Source: Asticcacaulis benevestitus DSM 16100 = ATCC BAA-896 (GTDB taxonomy: Bacteria; Pseudomonadota; Alphaproteobacteria; Caulobacterales; Caulobacteraceae). From it: a stretch of DNA of 64,000 bases. Below, in pieces: positions 1 to 9,517 of this stretch. The number at the start of each line of letters is the position of its first letter. Position 1 is the first letter of the stretch. The position numbers were made by a program, and so were the translations under genes. The notes below the pieces were generated by a model. The model was given only the letters and a program-made list of their open reading frames with translations. It did not search any database and was not told the DNA's origin. The DNA lies in the NCBI RefSeq assembly GCF_000376105.1, contig NZ_AQWM01000013.1, positions 46,775-110,774 on the forward strand, in the 5' to 3' direction.

Positions 1-1326
1 GCTGGCCGCCATCCCTGGCTGAATCATACTCGGCTGGATTTGATGACTTTTACCACCACTTTGTTGCTGGGCCGGCGCGTCAACGGCCACGATCGCGGTA
101 TAGAGCAAGCCTCGCTTCTCATCGTTTATGGCGTCCCGGCTGATTTGCTCCAGCCTACCAGTTAACGTGCCATACCGGGTGAAAGGAAAGGCCTCCAGCT
201 TGACCTCCACCAGCTGCCCCGCCCGCAGAAAGCCAACTTCCCGATTGGGAAAGCTCGCCTCAACGAGAAGTTCCGCGCCTTTGGGTACGATGACCAGTAG
301 CGGATCGGCCGCCTTAACAACACCGCCCACCGTGTGAAGCTGAAGCTGTTGCGCATAGCCATCGACGGGTGCCCTGAGCACCGTGAGGCGAGCTTTTTCT
401 CTGGTCTTTTTAAGTTCTTCCTCCCGCAAACGGTAATTGGCTTCGGCCTCGGTCAAGGCCTTCAAGGCGTCGCTGGCAAACTTGCTTCTTTGCGAAATGT
501 ACGCCTGATTAGCCGCAAGTGCTGCGGCCTGTGCCTTATGACCTTCCTCGCGCCTTATCAATATGTCCTGACGCATACCGATCGCCCGCTCATGGGCTTC
601 GTTTACAACGGTCTTTGGCGCCAGTCCTTGCTCGTGCAGGGACTGTAAGTCGCGCAGACGCTCCTCCAGCAATGGCAGTTGTTGACTGAGCTTGCGACCT
701 TCTTCGATATTCATGCGGGACTCAGAAGCGCGTTGAACGCGCGCCTCGTTGAGGCCGCTCAAGGTAGACCTCTGTTCGTCAATACGCTGCTGCAAGTAAG
801 CACTCTGAACTGCCGAAGCTGTTAGATCGGCCCCAACGGGCGCTTCGTAGTGCGCCGGTCGGCCCGCCACAAAATCAGCGAGGGCGCGCGACTGCGCCAG
901 TTCGAGTTGCGCTGTCAGTAAGGCTTGTTGTGCCTGTTGGACTTCAGCTCCGGATACCGTAGGGTCAAGAACTATAAGGGCGTCACCAGCCTTTACCGCC
1001 TGCCCCTCCTTGACGTGAAGTTCGCGCACCACGCCCAGATCGGCCGACTGTATGACCTTGACCTGGCCTCTTGGGATAATCTTGCCTTCGCCGATTGCGA
1101 CGATATCGACTGAGCCTACAATCGACCAGATCAAGGCAATCATCAGGAAGCTGACAATGACCCACACGACGCCACGCCCCAAGGGGTTGGGTGGTGTTTC
1201 CAATATATCTAACGCAGCCGGAAGGAATGCCGTGTTGTCATACCGCGTTTTGCTGGCTTCGCTCTGTTTGATGAGCTTGAGGCTTTCCAGCGTCGTATCG
1301 AAATGGCTTTTGAGCGTCTTAAACAT
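1..1326 (-). CDS. HlyD-family type I secretion membrane fusion protein (3' end outside window)
   Basis: Adaptor of a type I secretion system, linking the inner-membrane ABC exporter to an outer-membrane TolC channel. The 442 codons present show a cytoplasmic N-terminus of about 50 residues, one membrane helix at about 52-70, a lipoyl-like segment (VREL-HVKEGQAVKAGDALIVLD) and then a long Glu/Gln/Ala-rich coiled coil (QQAQQALLTAQLELAQS). This is the HlyD/LapC order. The ATG at 1326 overlaps the stop of the exporter gene by 8 bases, so the two are translationally coupled. The reading frame stays open to base 1, so the C-terminal beta-barrel lies outside the window. Confidence 0.93.
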   Translation of the reverse strand, partial: MFKTLKSHFDTTLESLKLIKQSEASKTRYDNTAFLPAALDILETPPNPLGRGVVWVIVSFLMIALIWSIVGSVDIVAIGEGKIIPRGQVKVIQSADLGVVRELHVKEGQAVKAGDALIVLDPTVSGAEVQQAQQALLTAQLELAQSRALADFVAGRPAHYEAPVGADLTASAVQSAYLQQRIDEQRSTLSGLNEARVQRASESRMNIEEGRKLSQQLPLLEERLRDLQSLHEQGLAPKTVVNEAHERAIGMRQDILIRREEGHKAQAAALAANQAYISQRSKFASDALKALTEAEANYRLREEELKKTREKARLTVLRAPVDGYAQQLQLHTVGGVVKAADPLLVIVPKGAELLVEASFPNREVGFLRAGQLVEVKLEAFPFTRYGTLTGRLEQISRDAINDEKRGLLYTAIVAVDAPAQQQSGGKSHQIQPSMIQPGMAAS

Positions 1327-3499
1327 CGCTTACCTCCATTTCCACACCATGTTGAAGGCCCATTTGTTTGCGGTAAAGCTGAGCGTAACGCCCTCCGGCT
1401 TTCAACAACACGTCGTGCGTCCCAGCCTCAACGATCCGGCCCTTCTCCATCGTAATGATGCGGTTGGCCCGTCTCACAGCCGACAGTCTGTGCGCGATGA
1501 TGATTACGGTTCGCCCGGCGACGATCTTGTCGAGGTTGTTCTGGACGATCTCTTCCGATTCGGCATCAAGTGCGCTGGTCGCTTCATCGAAAATCAAAAT
1601 ACGCGGGTTCGACGCCAGCGCTCTGGCGATAGCGATCCGCTGGCGCTGGCCTCCGGACAGATTGGAACCGCGTTCATCGATATGGCTGTCATACCCTTCC
1701 GACAGTTCCAGAATGAAATCATGCGCACCGGCGGTTTTGGCGGCGTTCACCACAGCATCCATACTCATCGCCGGATTGGACAAGGCGATGTTTTCACGAA
1801 CAGATCGGTTGAAAAGTATATTTTCCTGCAAAACGACTCCGACCTGCCGGCGAAGCCAGGCGGGATCGATTAAACTGACATCCATTCCATCGACCAGGAC
1901 ACGGCCTTTCTCTGGGGTGTGCAAACGCTGCACGAGTTTGGTCAGCGTCGATTTACCCGACCCGGAGGGACCGACGATACCCAGAACCTCACCCGGGGCA
2001 ATTTGCAGGGATAGGTCCGCCAACACCTCCGGCCCATCGGAACGATATCGAAACCCGACATGCTCTAGACGAACATCGCCGCGTAGATCGGGTAGTCGGC
2101 CCCGATCAGCGCTCGGGACGGGCTCAGTTGGCGTATTTAGAATATCACCCAATCGCTGTACCGAGAGCTTTGCCTGCTGAAAATCCTGTGCCAATTGCGC
2201 AATGCGTAAGACCGGTCCTGCCACCTGCCCGGCCAGCATATTGAAGGCGACCAGTTCACCCACTGTCAGTTGGCCGTCGATTACAAGCTTCGCACCGAAA
2301 AACAACAGCGCAACTGTGCCCACCTTGTTGACGAGTTGGATCGCCTGCGATCCCCAATTGGCAACCATTCGGGCAGAGAAGCCTGCTTTGATGTAGGACG
2401 CGAGAAGGCCTTCCCAGCGCGTTTGTGCCTGGGGCTCGACGGCAGAGGCTTTGAGAGTCTCTACAGCTGTGATGGATTCAACCAAAAAAGCCTGGCTCTC
2501 AGCCCCGCGCGCGAACTTTTCATCAAGCCGGTCTTTCAGGATCGGCGCCAGGAAATAGACGATCAATGCATAAAGAGGCAGGGTGATGAGAACGATAAGC
2601 AGGAGCCAAAGGCTGTATAGCCCCATGACGATAAGGAATATGACGCCAAAGAAAAGGTCCAGCACCGCAGTGAGAGCCGAAGACGTCAGGAACTCCCTTA
2701 TATTCTCAAGCTCCCGGACACGTGCAATCGTATCGCCCACCCGACGCGCCTGAAAATAGGCCATGGGCAGCCGCGTAAGGTGTTGGAATAGTTTGGCGCC
2801 AAGTTCGACATCGACACGACTAGTGGTATGGGAGAACAGATAGGTTCTTAGCGCCCCCAGCAAGACGTCGAACAAGGAGACGCACAGAAGGCCAATGGCG
2901 AGGATTTCTAAGGTCGTCAGCCCTTTGTGAACAAGCACCTTATCTATGACGACCTGAAAGAATAGAGGCGTCAGCAGAGCCAGTATCTGAATAAAAAAAG
3001 ATACGATCAGGACATCGCGTAAAATATGCCGATATTTGATAATGGCCGGGATAAACCATGTGACATCAAAGGCCTTTGTCGAACTTCCGATACCATCGCG
3101 AACTGTGAATAGCAGCAGTTCACCCGTATAGACCGCTTCGAATTCTGCAAGGCTAAAGGCTCTGGGTGCCGGTTCGGCTGGATTAAAGACCAGGACTTGG
3201 TCCTTCGACGCCTGCAAAACAATGATGAACGACCCTGTGGTCAGACGTGCAATCGCGGGCAACGGTTGCCGTCCCAGCCTATCTGACGAAACTTGCGCGG
3301 ATTTTGCTTTTACGTTCAGGTGCTTTGCGGCGCGAAGCAACTCCGGTGCTGTGGCGGCTTTCGAGCCAATACCGAGGTCATGTCGGACTTGATTTGCATC
3401 TACAGCCTTACCCAGAAACCCCATTAAGGCCGTCAGGCATAACAGGCCACTATCAATTGCTGCTTCATTTTCTGTTTCTGACTTGCGTTCGGTCTGCAC
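1319..3499 (-). CDS. Type I secretion ABC exporter with degenerate C39-like domain (HlyB-like)
   Basis: Peptide/protein exporter of 726 aa. Residues 10-135 form a C39 peptidase-like domain, about 150-440 hold six membrane helices, and about 475-720 form the ATPase (Walker A GPSGSGKST at about 510, signature LSGGQRQR, Walker B ILIFDEATSALD). In active C39 domains the motif around the nucleophile reads D-C-G; here it is D-S-G (Ser17), and the catalytic His region reads GSFIIV. It is therefore a non-cleaving C39-like domain as in HlyB/LapB, where it docks unfolded substrates. Start is GTG with AGGGGG seven bases upstream. It is coupled to the adaptor gene. No RTX substrate gene lies beside it. 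Confidence 0.93.
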   Translation of the reverse strand: MQTERKSETENEAAIDSGLLCLTALMGFLGKAVDANQVRHDLGIGSKAATAPELLRAAKHLNVKAKSAQVSSDRLGRQPLPAIARLTTGSFIIVLQASKDQVLVFNPAEPAPRAFSLAEFEAVYTGELLLFTVRDGIGSSTKAFDVTWFIPAIIKYRHILRDVLIVSFFIQILALLTPLFFQVVIDKVLVHKGLTTLEILAIGLLCVSLFDVLLGALRTYLFSHTTSRVDVELGAKLFQHLTRLPMAYFQARRVGDTIARVRELENIREFLTSSALTAVLDLFFGVIFLIVMGLYSLWLLLIVLITLPLYALIVYFLAPILKDRLDEKFARGAESQAFLVESITAVETLKASAVEPQAQTRWEGLLASYIKAGFSARMVANWGSQAIQLVNKVGTVALLFFGAKLVIDGQLTVGELVAFNMLAGQVAGPVLRIAQLAQDFQQAKLSVQRLGDILNTPTEPVPSADRGRLPDLRGDVRLEHVGFRYRSDGPEVLADLSLQIAPGEVLGIVGPSGSGKSTLTKLVQRLHTPEKGRVLVDGMDVSLIDPAWLRRQVGVVLQENILFNRSVRENIALSNPAMSMDAVVNAAKTAGAHDFILELSEGYDSHIDERGSNLSGGQRQRIAIARALASNPRILIFDEATSALDAESEEIVQNNLDKIVAGRTVIIIAHRLSAVRRANRIITMEKGRIVEAGTHDVLLKAGGRYAQLYRKQMGLQHGVEMEVSDV

Positions 3500-3947
3500 A
3501 AAGCGCCCCCTATTCCCATTACCCGGATACCATTGTCGCGTGCGCTTAACAACCGTGAATGGGCGAAATTCTCCTTTGAGATAACATCTTCACACTCCAA
3601 AATAGAGCGACATCGCTTCGGACATTTTGATCGAGGTATGAAGCATAGCGCTTTGAAATAAGTACGTCGTCATGGCTTAGAAAGACCTGTGGCTCACGAC
3701 TTCCCTTCCCTTCCCGCGGACACGGATCGTTCGACGTTCGACGTCAATATTCCCCAGACGCAACGACATCAGTTCTCTAACCCGCATATGTTAAGGCCAA
3801 GGGCAAGAAGGGCTTTTCGTACGCCAAGCGAGTGCCTGTGCGGCGACGGCATTGTAAACATCCTGTTCCACAACACTATATTTATGTAGTACGATATTTT
3901 CACCAAGGCGGAAAAAACGAAAACCGAACGCTTGCACGGCATGACGA
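3500..3947. other. Intergenic region between LPD7 gene and type I exporter gene
   Basis: About 450 bases between two minus-strand operons. Short open frames exist on both strands, but none has a good ribosome site or recognisable product. It must hold the end of the conjugation transcript and the promoter of the exporter/adaptor pair. I saw no strong terminator hairpin or repeat in it. Confidence 0.5.
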
Positions 3948-5606
3948 TCAAACGCGCGAGCGGTCCTTTTCGATCTTGGCCTGTGGTTTGGTGATTTCCC
4001 GTCGGGGCTCGACACGCGGCGCGTTAGCATCATAGGTGCGAATCGTGGGGTTGGCCTTTTCGGCCTGGTGGATCACCCTTAGTTTTGCCTCCTCACGCAA
4101 CGTCTCAAGCTTTCGCGCTTCCCAGGCATTGCGATTGACGACGACCTCCCGCTCACCGGTAACCTTGCCAGTGTCGTCTCGGTCCTTCACCGTAATCGTC
4201 ACAGGTCGTTTGCCGGAAGACGTTAGGGTGATTTCGTCGCCCACGCCTGCCTTGGCCTCTTCCAGCGCCCGAGGTAAGTCAGCGCCCCAGATGACCTCCC
4301 TACCCTTCGGCGTATCTAGCCGCACAAAGGGGGACCGCTCATTCTTCGGATCGTTCTCAAACGGCGCCGTCCCCTGTTCAATGACCTTACCGACATGGAC
4401 ACGGTGCGTCTGGAAGCGATCCCGCGCAACCGCTTCGGCCATCTCAATCGCCTTATCGCCGTCACCCCGCGCCCGCATAACAGCTTTTAAGGCATCGAGC
4501 GCGATCTGCTGATTATCCGTCAGCTTCGCGGTCGGCTCGTCGATCTGGGTTTGTTTGGTGTTTTCGGGTTGGGGTTGGGGTTGGGGTTGGGGTTGGGGTT
4601 GGGTTCGGCTCCGCTCACTCTTCTCAATCGTGTTGATGGCGCCGATGGCCGGGCGGTTATTGTCGGCCTGACGTTCCGAAAGCTTGACCAGATCAACCGC
4701 CTGCGGCCTGAAACCCTGAACCTCAAGGCCCTGAAGCTGCGCCTGCAACCACACCTCACGCCGGAAGGCCTCGCTGCCCTTGACCTTGATCGTCTCCCAC
4801 CCCTTAATCTGGGCGAGCTCGACCATCGAAATCGCGATCTCCGCATCATCATGCTTGGTCGTCAGCCGCCGGCCATGGTCCTCAAACGCCAAAGTCCGAG
4901 CGGTGTCGCGTTTATAGTATTTGTCGTCTGCCACAAGGTAGCGTTTGCGAAGCGCCTCAAGCACCGGATCGTCGAAGTCGGTTTTGACCTTGTCGTCCGG
5001 CTTGTCCTTTTTTGGGGGGGACTGATCCTTAATCGGGTTCTGGCTTTTTTCCTTTGGGTCCTTCTCATCATTGTCGATGAAGATCGGTTTATCCGGGTCC
5101 CCTGGCCGATGCTTGTCCCATAACTCGGTCGCCTTGCCGGGATTGACTTGCGTCAGCGCCTCAAGATCGGTCATCACCCTGGCCAGGTCCTGACGGTCGC
5201 GCCAACCACTTTCCGCCAGATGTGCCTTGGCCATTTCCCGGTCGAGCGCATTGATAAAGCGCATACTACCGGGTCCGGATTTAGGCCTCTGAGCTTGTTG
5301 AGCCGAGTCTTGTGTCTGAGTTTGCGTCTGAGCTTCGATCTGCGTGTCCAGCGACGGCGGGCGCTTCTGGTCCTTGGGCGCATATCGGTCCCAGACTTCA
5401 GTCGCCGTCTGACGGTCCTGTTTGGCCAGAGCGTCAATATCCTTATAGATCCTGTCGATAACGGCCGCGCCTTTTCGCCGGGTATTTGCGTCGTCGGAAT
5501 AGTCATAGGACCAGTCGGCAGTCTTCAAGCGTGCCTCCAGATTGACCTTTGCCTTATGGACCTCTTCGCTAAGCAACCGCTCGCGGCCATCCTCAATCTC
5601 GTTCAT
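3948..5606 (-). CDS. LPD7-domain plasmid mobilisation-associated protein
   Basis: 552-aa, strongly charged, soluble protein with no signal peptide. Residues about 215-310 (KRYLVADDKYYKRDTARTLAF, then AIAISMVELA-like helix and GWETIKVKGSEAFRREVW) match the LPD7 domain, usually fused behind relaxases in RP4 TraI-like and alphaproteobacterial conjugation proteins. No relaxase motif is present here. A Gln-Pro dipeptide run near residue 340 comes from a GGGGTT repeat in the DNA. It is the last gene of the vir operon; AAAGGGAG precedes its ATG, and the lipoprotein stop lies 5 bases upstream. An accessory role in DNA processing or transfer is inferred. The separate relaxase gene at 55094 lacks LPD7. 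Confidence 0.75.
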   Translation of the reverse strand: MNEIEDGRERLLSEEVHKAKVNLEARLKTADWSYDYSDDANTRRKGAAVIDRIYKDIDALAKQDRQTATEVWDRYAPKDQKRPPSLDTQIEAQTQTQTQDSAQQAQRPKSGPGSMRFINALDREMAKAHLAESGWRDRQDLARVMTDLEALTQVNPGKATELWDKHRPGDPDKPIFIDNDEKDPKEKSQNPIKDQSPPKKDKPDDKVKTDFDDPVLEALRKRYLVADDKYYKRDTARTLAFEDHGRRLTTKHDDAEIAISMVELAQIKGWETIKVKGSEAFRREVWLQAQLQGLEVQGFRPQAVDLVKLSERQADNNRPAIGAINTIEKSERSRTQPQPQPQPQPQPENTKQTQIDEPTAKLTDNQQIALDALKAVMRARGDGDKAIEMAEAVARDRFQTHRVHVGKVIEQGTAPFENDPKNERSPFVRLDTPKGREVIWGADLPRALEEAKAGVGDEITLTSSGKRPVTITVKDRDDTGKVTGEREVVVNRNAWEARKLETLREEAKLRVIHQAEKANPTIRTYDANAPRVEPRREITKPQAKIEKDRSRV

Positions 5607-5610
5607 CGCC

Positions 5611-6333
5611 CTACTCCCTTTGTGCCAAGGCGAGTGAGTACAGGCTCATCGGGCTACGCAGCTCGACAATGGTCTGCCGGTTCAACCTTCTGCCATCGGC
5701 CGTCGCGCCATCGGCGACCTGGCAGCCATGCGTGCAGTAGGTGATTCTGATATTATCGCCGGATACCCCCTGGCTCATCAGGAAGGCCTTGACCCTGACC
5801 GCCCGGTCAATAGCCAGCGCCTTGGCTTGAGGCGTAAGCTTGTTGCCATCCGAGCGGCCACGTATGGTGATGTGACCACTGGCCTTAGCCGCCGCTACGA
5901 AGCTCACCGCCTCGTCTTCACTGAGGCTGAACTTGCTGGCGCCTAGGTCATGGCCAATGCTCATGCTGAGCGAGGGGGCTGAGATAGCTGCCTTTTGGCC
6001 CTGGGTCGTTTGCGCCAGGCTGTGTTTGGGCATGTGGGCAGTCTGGCCATAGGCCGCCGGGACAAAGCCCGCCTGTTCCTGATTGGCCTGCAACATGACG
6101 AGATACGCCTTCAGCTCGCCCACCTGCCGTGATAGGTCGTTGACTTGCCGTTCAATGCGCGTGTCCGTCGCGGTCAGGTTCGGCGCAGGCTGCTGTGCCT
6201 GATAAGCGGCGATCCCTGAGTTCGAATTAATCGGAGTCCGGCCCAACGCCGAGGGCGGCGCATCGGCATTGGGCGAGGCGCAGCCCGCCAGCGCCAAAAC
6301 GGTGGCAAGGCCGGTTAAGCTTGTAAGTTTCAT
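5611..6333 (-). CDS. OmpA-like peptidoglycan-binding lipoprotein of the T4SS operon
   Basis: 240-aa lipoprotein: signal peptide ending in lipobox LALAGC with the acylated Cys at 18, a linker with a short coiled coil (QVNDLSRQVGELKAYL), and a C-terminal OmpA-type domain (GHITIRGRSDG ... AIDRAVRVKAFLMSQGV ... GRRLNRQTIVEL). An upstream ATG at 6369 overlaps the virD4 stop, but the ATG at 6333 has AGGAG seven bases before it and gives a proper signal peptide. No separate VirB7 was found, so this lipoprotein may do the job of pinning the secretion channel to the outer membrane and cell wall; that is inference. Confidence 0.8.
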   Translation of the reverse strand: MKLTSLTGLATVLALAGCASPNADAPPSALGRTPINSNSGIAAYQAQQPAPNLTATDTRIERQVNDLSRQVGELKAYLVMLQANQEQAGFVPAAYGQTAHMPKHSLAQTTQGQKAAISAPSLSMSIGHDLGASKFSLSEDEAVSFVAAAKASGHITIRGRSDGNKLTPQAKALAIDRAVRVKAFLMSQGVSGDNIRITYCTHGCQVADGATADGRRLNRQTIVELRSPMSLYSLALAQRE

Positions 6334-6365
6334 AGTCGGTCTCCTGTTCTGGGATATAGGCAAGC

Positions 6366-8408
6366 TCATGGGGCGGCCATGTCGATAACGGCCGGCTGTT
6401 TGGCCTTCGGCTTTGCGGCTTGTGTCGGGTTTTGAGTTTTGCGTCCTCGCATCTGGCTTTTGGCGCTTTGAGGCCTCAGGCCATCGAACTGGTCGAGCGC
6501 GGCATCGACAAAGGTCTCGATCGAGGCCGGCGACGGATTGTTCTGGTCGTCGAGCCGCGGCAGTTTTTTGAGGTCAAGGTCGAGTTTGGCGACATCAATG
6601 GTCTCACCGAGTTTTAACGGTCTTATCCGCCCCTCTACCCTCGCCCGATGCAGAACCATATCGACCCCCTCAACCGTGGCTGACAACTCGTTTTTGACGA
6701 ACGCCGCCTCGTCGAGTTGTGTCCGGTTCGGGATTTTGGTCTTGATCCGTTTGAGCGTGGCACTGAGCGGCTTCAAGCGGTCCATGAAGGTGGTATCGGC
6801 GTAGTATCTTATGCGGTCGCATTGGATCGGCTTCAACCCCTCCATGAGGATGATCTGGCGCCCCGCCCCCATCTCCTTCAACTCCTGCGGCAGCATCAGA
6901 GCACGACGCTGGTAAGACGTATTTTCCGAGTTCGATCCATGCCCGCCCCCGCCGCGCGGGCTGCTCTTGCCCTTTGATATCGCTGTTTCCGTATAGGTGC
7001 CGAGCATCTCGGAATAAGCGTTGGCATCGCGCTGCTCTCTCGGCGGGAACATCACCTGAAGCGCATGGTTGGTAACGAGCGTGCGCGTATCCTTTTCACC
7101 GTAGACCGACTCCAACTGGCTGACACTCTGGATCACAGTCAGAAGGCGCAGGTTATAGCCGGAGATGAAGGCGTTGGCCTTGGCGATGATCCCAACACGG
7201 CCCAAGGCAGTAAACTCATCAAGAATGAGGAGGCACTGGTGCGTCAGCGCCGGATTGTTTTGCGGCAGCTCCAGTGTATTGAGATTCAAAAGCTGGCTGA
7301 AAAAGACGTTGACCAGCAAGGACGCGTCGGCCAACCGGTTCGGCTGGATACCGATATAGATCGACATCAGCTTTTTGCGGACCTGCGATATGTCGAAGTC
7401 CGACGCCGAGGTCGCCGCATCGACAATCGGGTTAGCGAAGATGGTCAGGGGCGCATTGAAGGTGGCCAAGATACTCGACAACGTGTTTTCACTCGCCGCG
7501 CAGAAGCGACCGAGCGCATCCAGGCAATCCTCACTGAGTGGATCGTCGCCCTTATTACGCGCGTTGATGAGAGATTGCAGATGATCCTTCAGCGCACGGC
7601 CCTTGCCAGAGGATTGACGCAACACTTCACCCAAGGTGCAGGCCAGTGTCGGTGTCTCCATCAGGTAGAGCACCAAGCCCAAGAACAGGTTGCGCGCCTG
7701 ATCGTTCCAGAAATTATCCTTGCCGTCGATCGACGGGTAAAGCGCCTGGCCTACGGCCAGCACATCGCCGACGCGGTAATTGCGGTCGCGGCTGACGCCA
7801 TCGAGCGGGTTCCAGCGGTGGGTCCTGAAATCCTCGGCAAACGGATTGAACAGATAGACCTTCTGGCCATGGCTGGCCCGGAATTTTGAGGTCAGGCGGT
7901 AATTCTCAAGCTTGATGTCGAGCACCACGCAGGAATGCGGCCAATTGAGCAGGTTGGGGATCACCATCGATACCCCCTTCCCCGACCGCGTCGGCGCCGA
8001 CAGCATGACGAATTGCTGCCCCCCGAAGATCAAATACCGGCCCCGATCCTTGCCAACGATAATGCCATCCTCACCGAACAATCCGGCCTTACCGACTTCG
8101 CCAGCATTGGCAAACCGGGCAGCCCCATGTAACGGGCGCGGCTTGCCCTCCAGAAACTTGGCCAAGAACAGGCCGGGAACAACGAAGACGATGGCGAGCG
8201 CGGCCACCAAGGCCATTTGCAAACGCTTCTTCTGGCCGGGTACCTCGTGATAGACGTACCAGTAGGTATCCCAGGTCGTGGGCGTTATATGGGCCGGCGC
8301 CGCCTTGTTAAACACGAAGTACAGGGCGCCCGACAGGTATTTGACCGCGAAATAGCCAGCTATGGCGTAGATCGCGACGGCCGCTAAGATGAGGATGACC
8401 TTTTTCAT
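6366..8408 (-). CDS. virD4: VirD4 type IV coupling protein
   Basis: 680-aa coupling ATPase that delivers the relaxase-DNA complex to the secretion channel. Two N-terminal membrane helices (about 4-33 and 65-84) precede the TraG/VirD4 ATPase domain with Walker A APTRSGKGVS at about 138-147, the KLENYRLT region, and Walker B LLILDEFTALG. The frame is open further upstream, but that extension overlaps virB11 and is unlike any coupling protein. The ATG at 8408 overlaps the virB11 stop as ATGA. It is a true family member of normal length. Confidence 0.96.
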   Translation of the reverse strand: MKKVILILAAVAIYAIAGYFAVKYLSGALYFVFNKAAPAHITPTTWDTYWYVYHEVPGQKKRLQMALVAALAIVFVVPGLFLAKFLEGKPRPLHGAARFANAGEVGKAGLFGEDGIIVGKDRGRYLIFGGQQFVMLSAPTRSGKGVSMVIPNLLNWPHSCVVLDIKLENYRLTSKFRASHGQKVYLFNPFAEDFRTHRWNPLDGVSRDRNYRVGDVLAVGQALYPSIDGKDNFWNDQARNLFLGLVLYLMETPTLACTLGEVLRQSSGKGRALKDHLQSLINARNKGDDPLSEDCLDALGRFCAASENTLSSILATFNAPLTIFANPIVDAATSASDFDISQVRKKLMSIYIGIQPNRLADASLLVNVFFSQLLNLNTLELPQNNPALTHQCLLILDEFTALGRVGIIAKANAFISGYNLRLLTVIQSVSQLESVYGEKDTRTLVTNHALQVMFPPREQRDANAYSEMLGTYTETAISKGKSSPRGGGGHGSNSENTSYQRRALMLPQELKEMGAGRQIILMEGLKPIQCDRIRYYADTTFMDRLKPLSATLKRIKTKIPNRTQLDEAAFVKNELSATVEGVDMVLHRARVEGRIRPLKLGETIDVAKLDLDLKKLPRLDDQNNPSPASIETFVDAALDQFDGLRPQSAKSQMRGRKTQNPTQAAKPKAKQPAVIDMAAP

Positions 8409-9517
8409 GTGCCGGCCCTGTGCAGAGGCGCTTCGCCGAAACGGGAATTGAGCTTGGCCACCGGATCGAAATGCACCTCGCTGACATAGCGCGCCTTGCG
8501 CCGTTTCGCCCCCTCCCCTTCCGTCACCGCCGCCACATGAATGATGATGTCGATGGTCAAGGTCACGAGTGCCTTTAAGGCGTTGGCATCGTAGCTCTCG
8601 GCATCCTTGTGCTCCTTCGACATAAACACGTATCGCTCGGCCGCCAGCGCGCACGATTCCGCATGAAAGCTGGTCACCGATCCGCTATGGCCGGTCGTCA
8701 GAAGCTTTAAGTAGTCGAAGGCCTCAGAACCGCGCAATTCGGCCAGCAGTACCCGATCGGGCTTCATGCGCATATTGGCGGCAATCAGATCGGCCGGCGT
8801 CACCCTGGCCACGCCCTGATCGCCCTTGCTGTAGAGCAGATGCACTCGGTTCGGATGATGGGGCAGGAACAGCTCGCGCACATCCTCAATGGTGATGATA
8901 CGCTCATGCGACGGGATCGAATGGCAAATCGTTTTCATTAGGGTTGTCTTGCCAGACCCGGTCTCGCCGACAATGGCAAGGTTCTTTTTGGCCCTGACCG
9001 CAAGGTCGATGAAATCCGCCAGCCGGTTGGATTCCAGGTGTTTCATCAGCTCGATGTCGGTGCTTTGCAGGTCGTTCTGGCGGTTTTCGAGATGCTGGGG
9101 CCTGGCCCAGACAAACCGGTCGAACGTGCCGTCTTGCTGGTATTCGGCCAGGGTCCGTATGTCCGATGACGGCAATCGGATCGAAATCGAAATCGCCTCC
9201 GGCTCGACAACGGGGGGCACAATGATCTGTATCCGCTCCCCATCCGGCAGCTTGGCCGACAGGATCGGACGCTCCGGGCATAAGGTCTGGTCGGAATAAG
9301 TCGCAATCGTCTGCGCCAGGGCATGCAACCGCTCATAGGTCATGTCGGGCAGATCGTAACACTGCCAGTCAGGACCGACCTCAACGAACGCCTCGGTCGC
9401 CCGGTTGATGACGATCTCCGTCGCACCCGGAATGGCCAGCACATGGAGGAGCGGCTTCATCAGCTCGCGCACCATGGCGTCGCGCGGCAGCGCTCGGTTA
9501 TTGGGCTCGTAGGGCAT
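8405..9517 (-). CDS. virB11: VirB11 secretion ATPase
   Basis: 370-aa hexameric traffic ATPase of the T4SS at the inner face of the membrane. The N-terminal domain leads to Walker A VGETGSGKTTLMK, the Asp box (ITIEDVRELFLP), Walker B LLAELRGSEAFDYL and the His box TGHSGSVTSFHA. The frame extends upstream to 9745 but that part is the antisense-like shadow of virB10. The ATG at 9517 gives a normal VirB11 N-terminus and overlaps the end of virB10 by 20 bases. Confidence 0.96.
   Translation of the reverse strand: MPYEPNNRALPRDAMVRELMKPLLHVLAIPGATEIVINRATEAFVEVGPDWQCYDLPDMTYERLHALAQTIATYSDQTLCPERPILSAKLPDGERIQIIVPPVVEPEAISISIRLPSSDIRTLAEYQQDGTFDRFVWARPQHLENRQNDLQSTDIELMKHLESNRLADFIDLAVRAKKNLAIVGETGSGKTTLMKTICHSIPSHERIITIEDVRELFLPHHPNRVHLLYSKGDQGVARVTPADLIAANMRMKPDRVLLAELRGSEAFDYLKLLTTGHSGSVTSFHAESCALAAERYVFMSKEHKDAESYDANALKALVTLTIDIIIHVAAVTEGEGAKRRKARYVSEVHFDPVAKLNSRFGEAPLHRAGT

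Noticed and set aside
1319..3499. Active C39 bacteriocin-processing exporter
   Set aside because: The catalytic Cys is Ser and the His region is not conserved, so it is a C39-like dock domain.
4562..4608. Telomere-like GGGGTT repeat suggesting a linear replicon end
   Set aside because: It lies inside an intact coding frame where it encodes Gln-Pro repeats.
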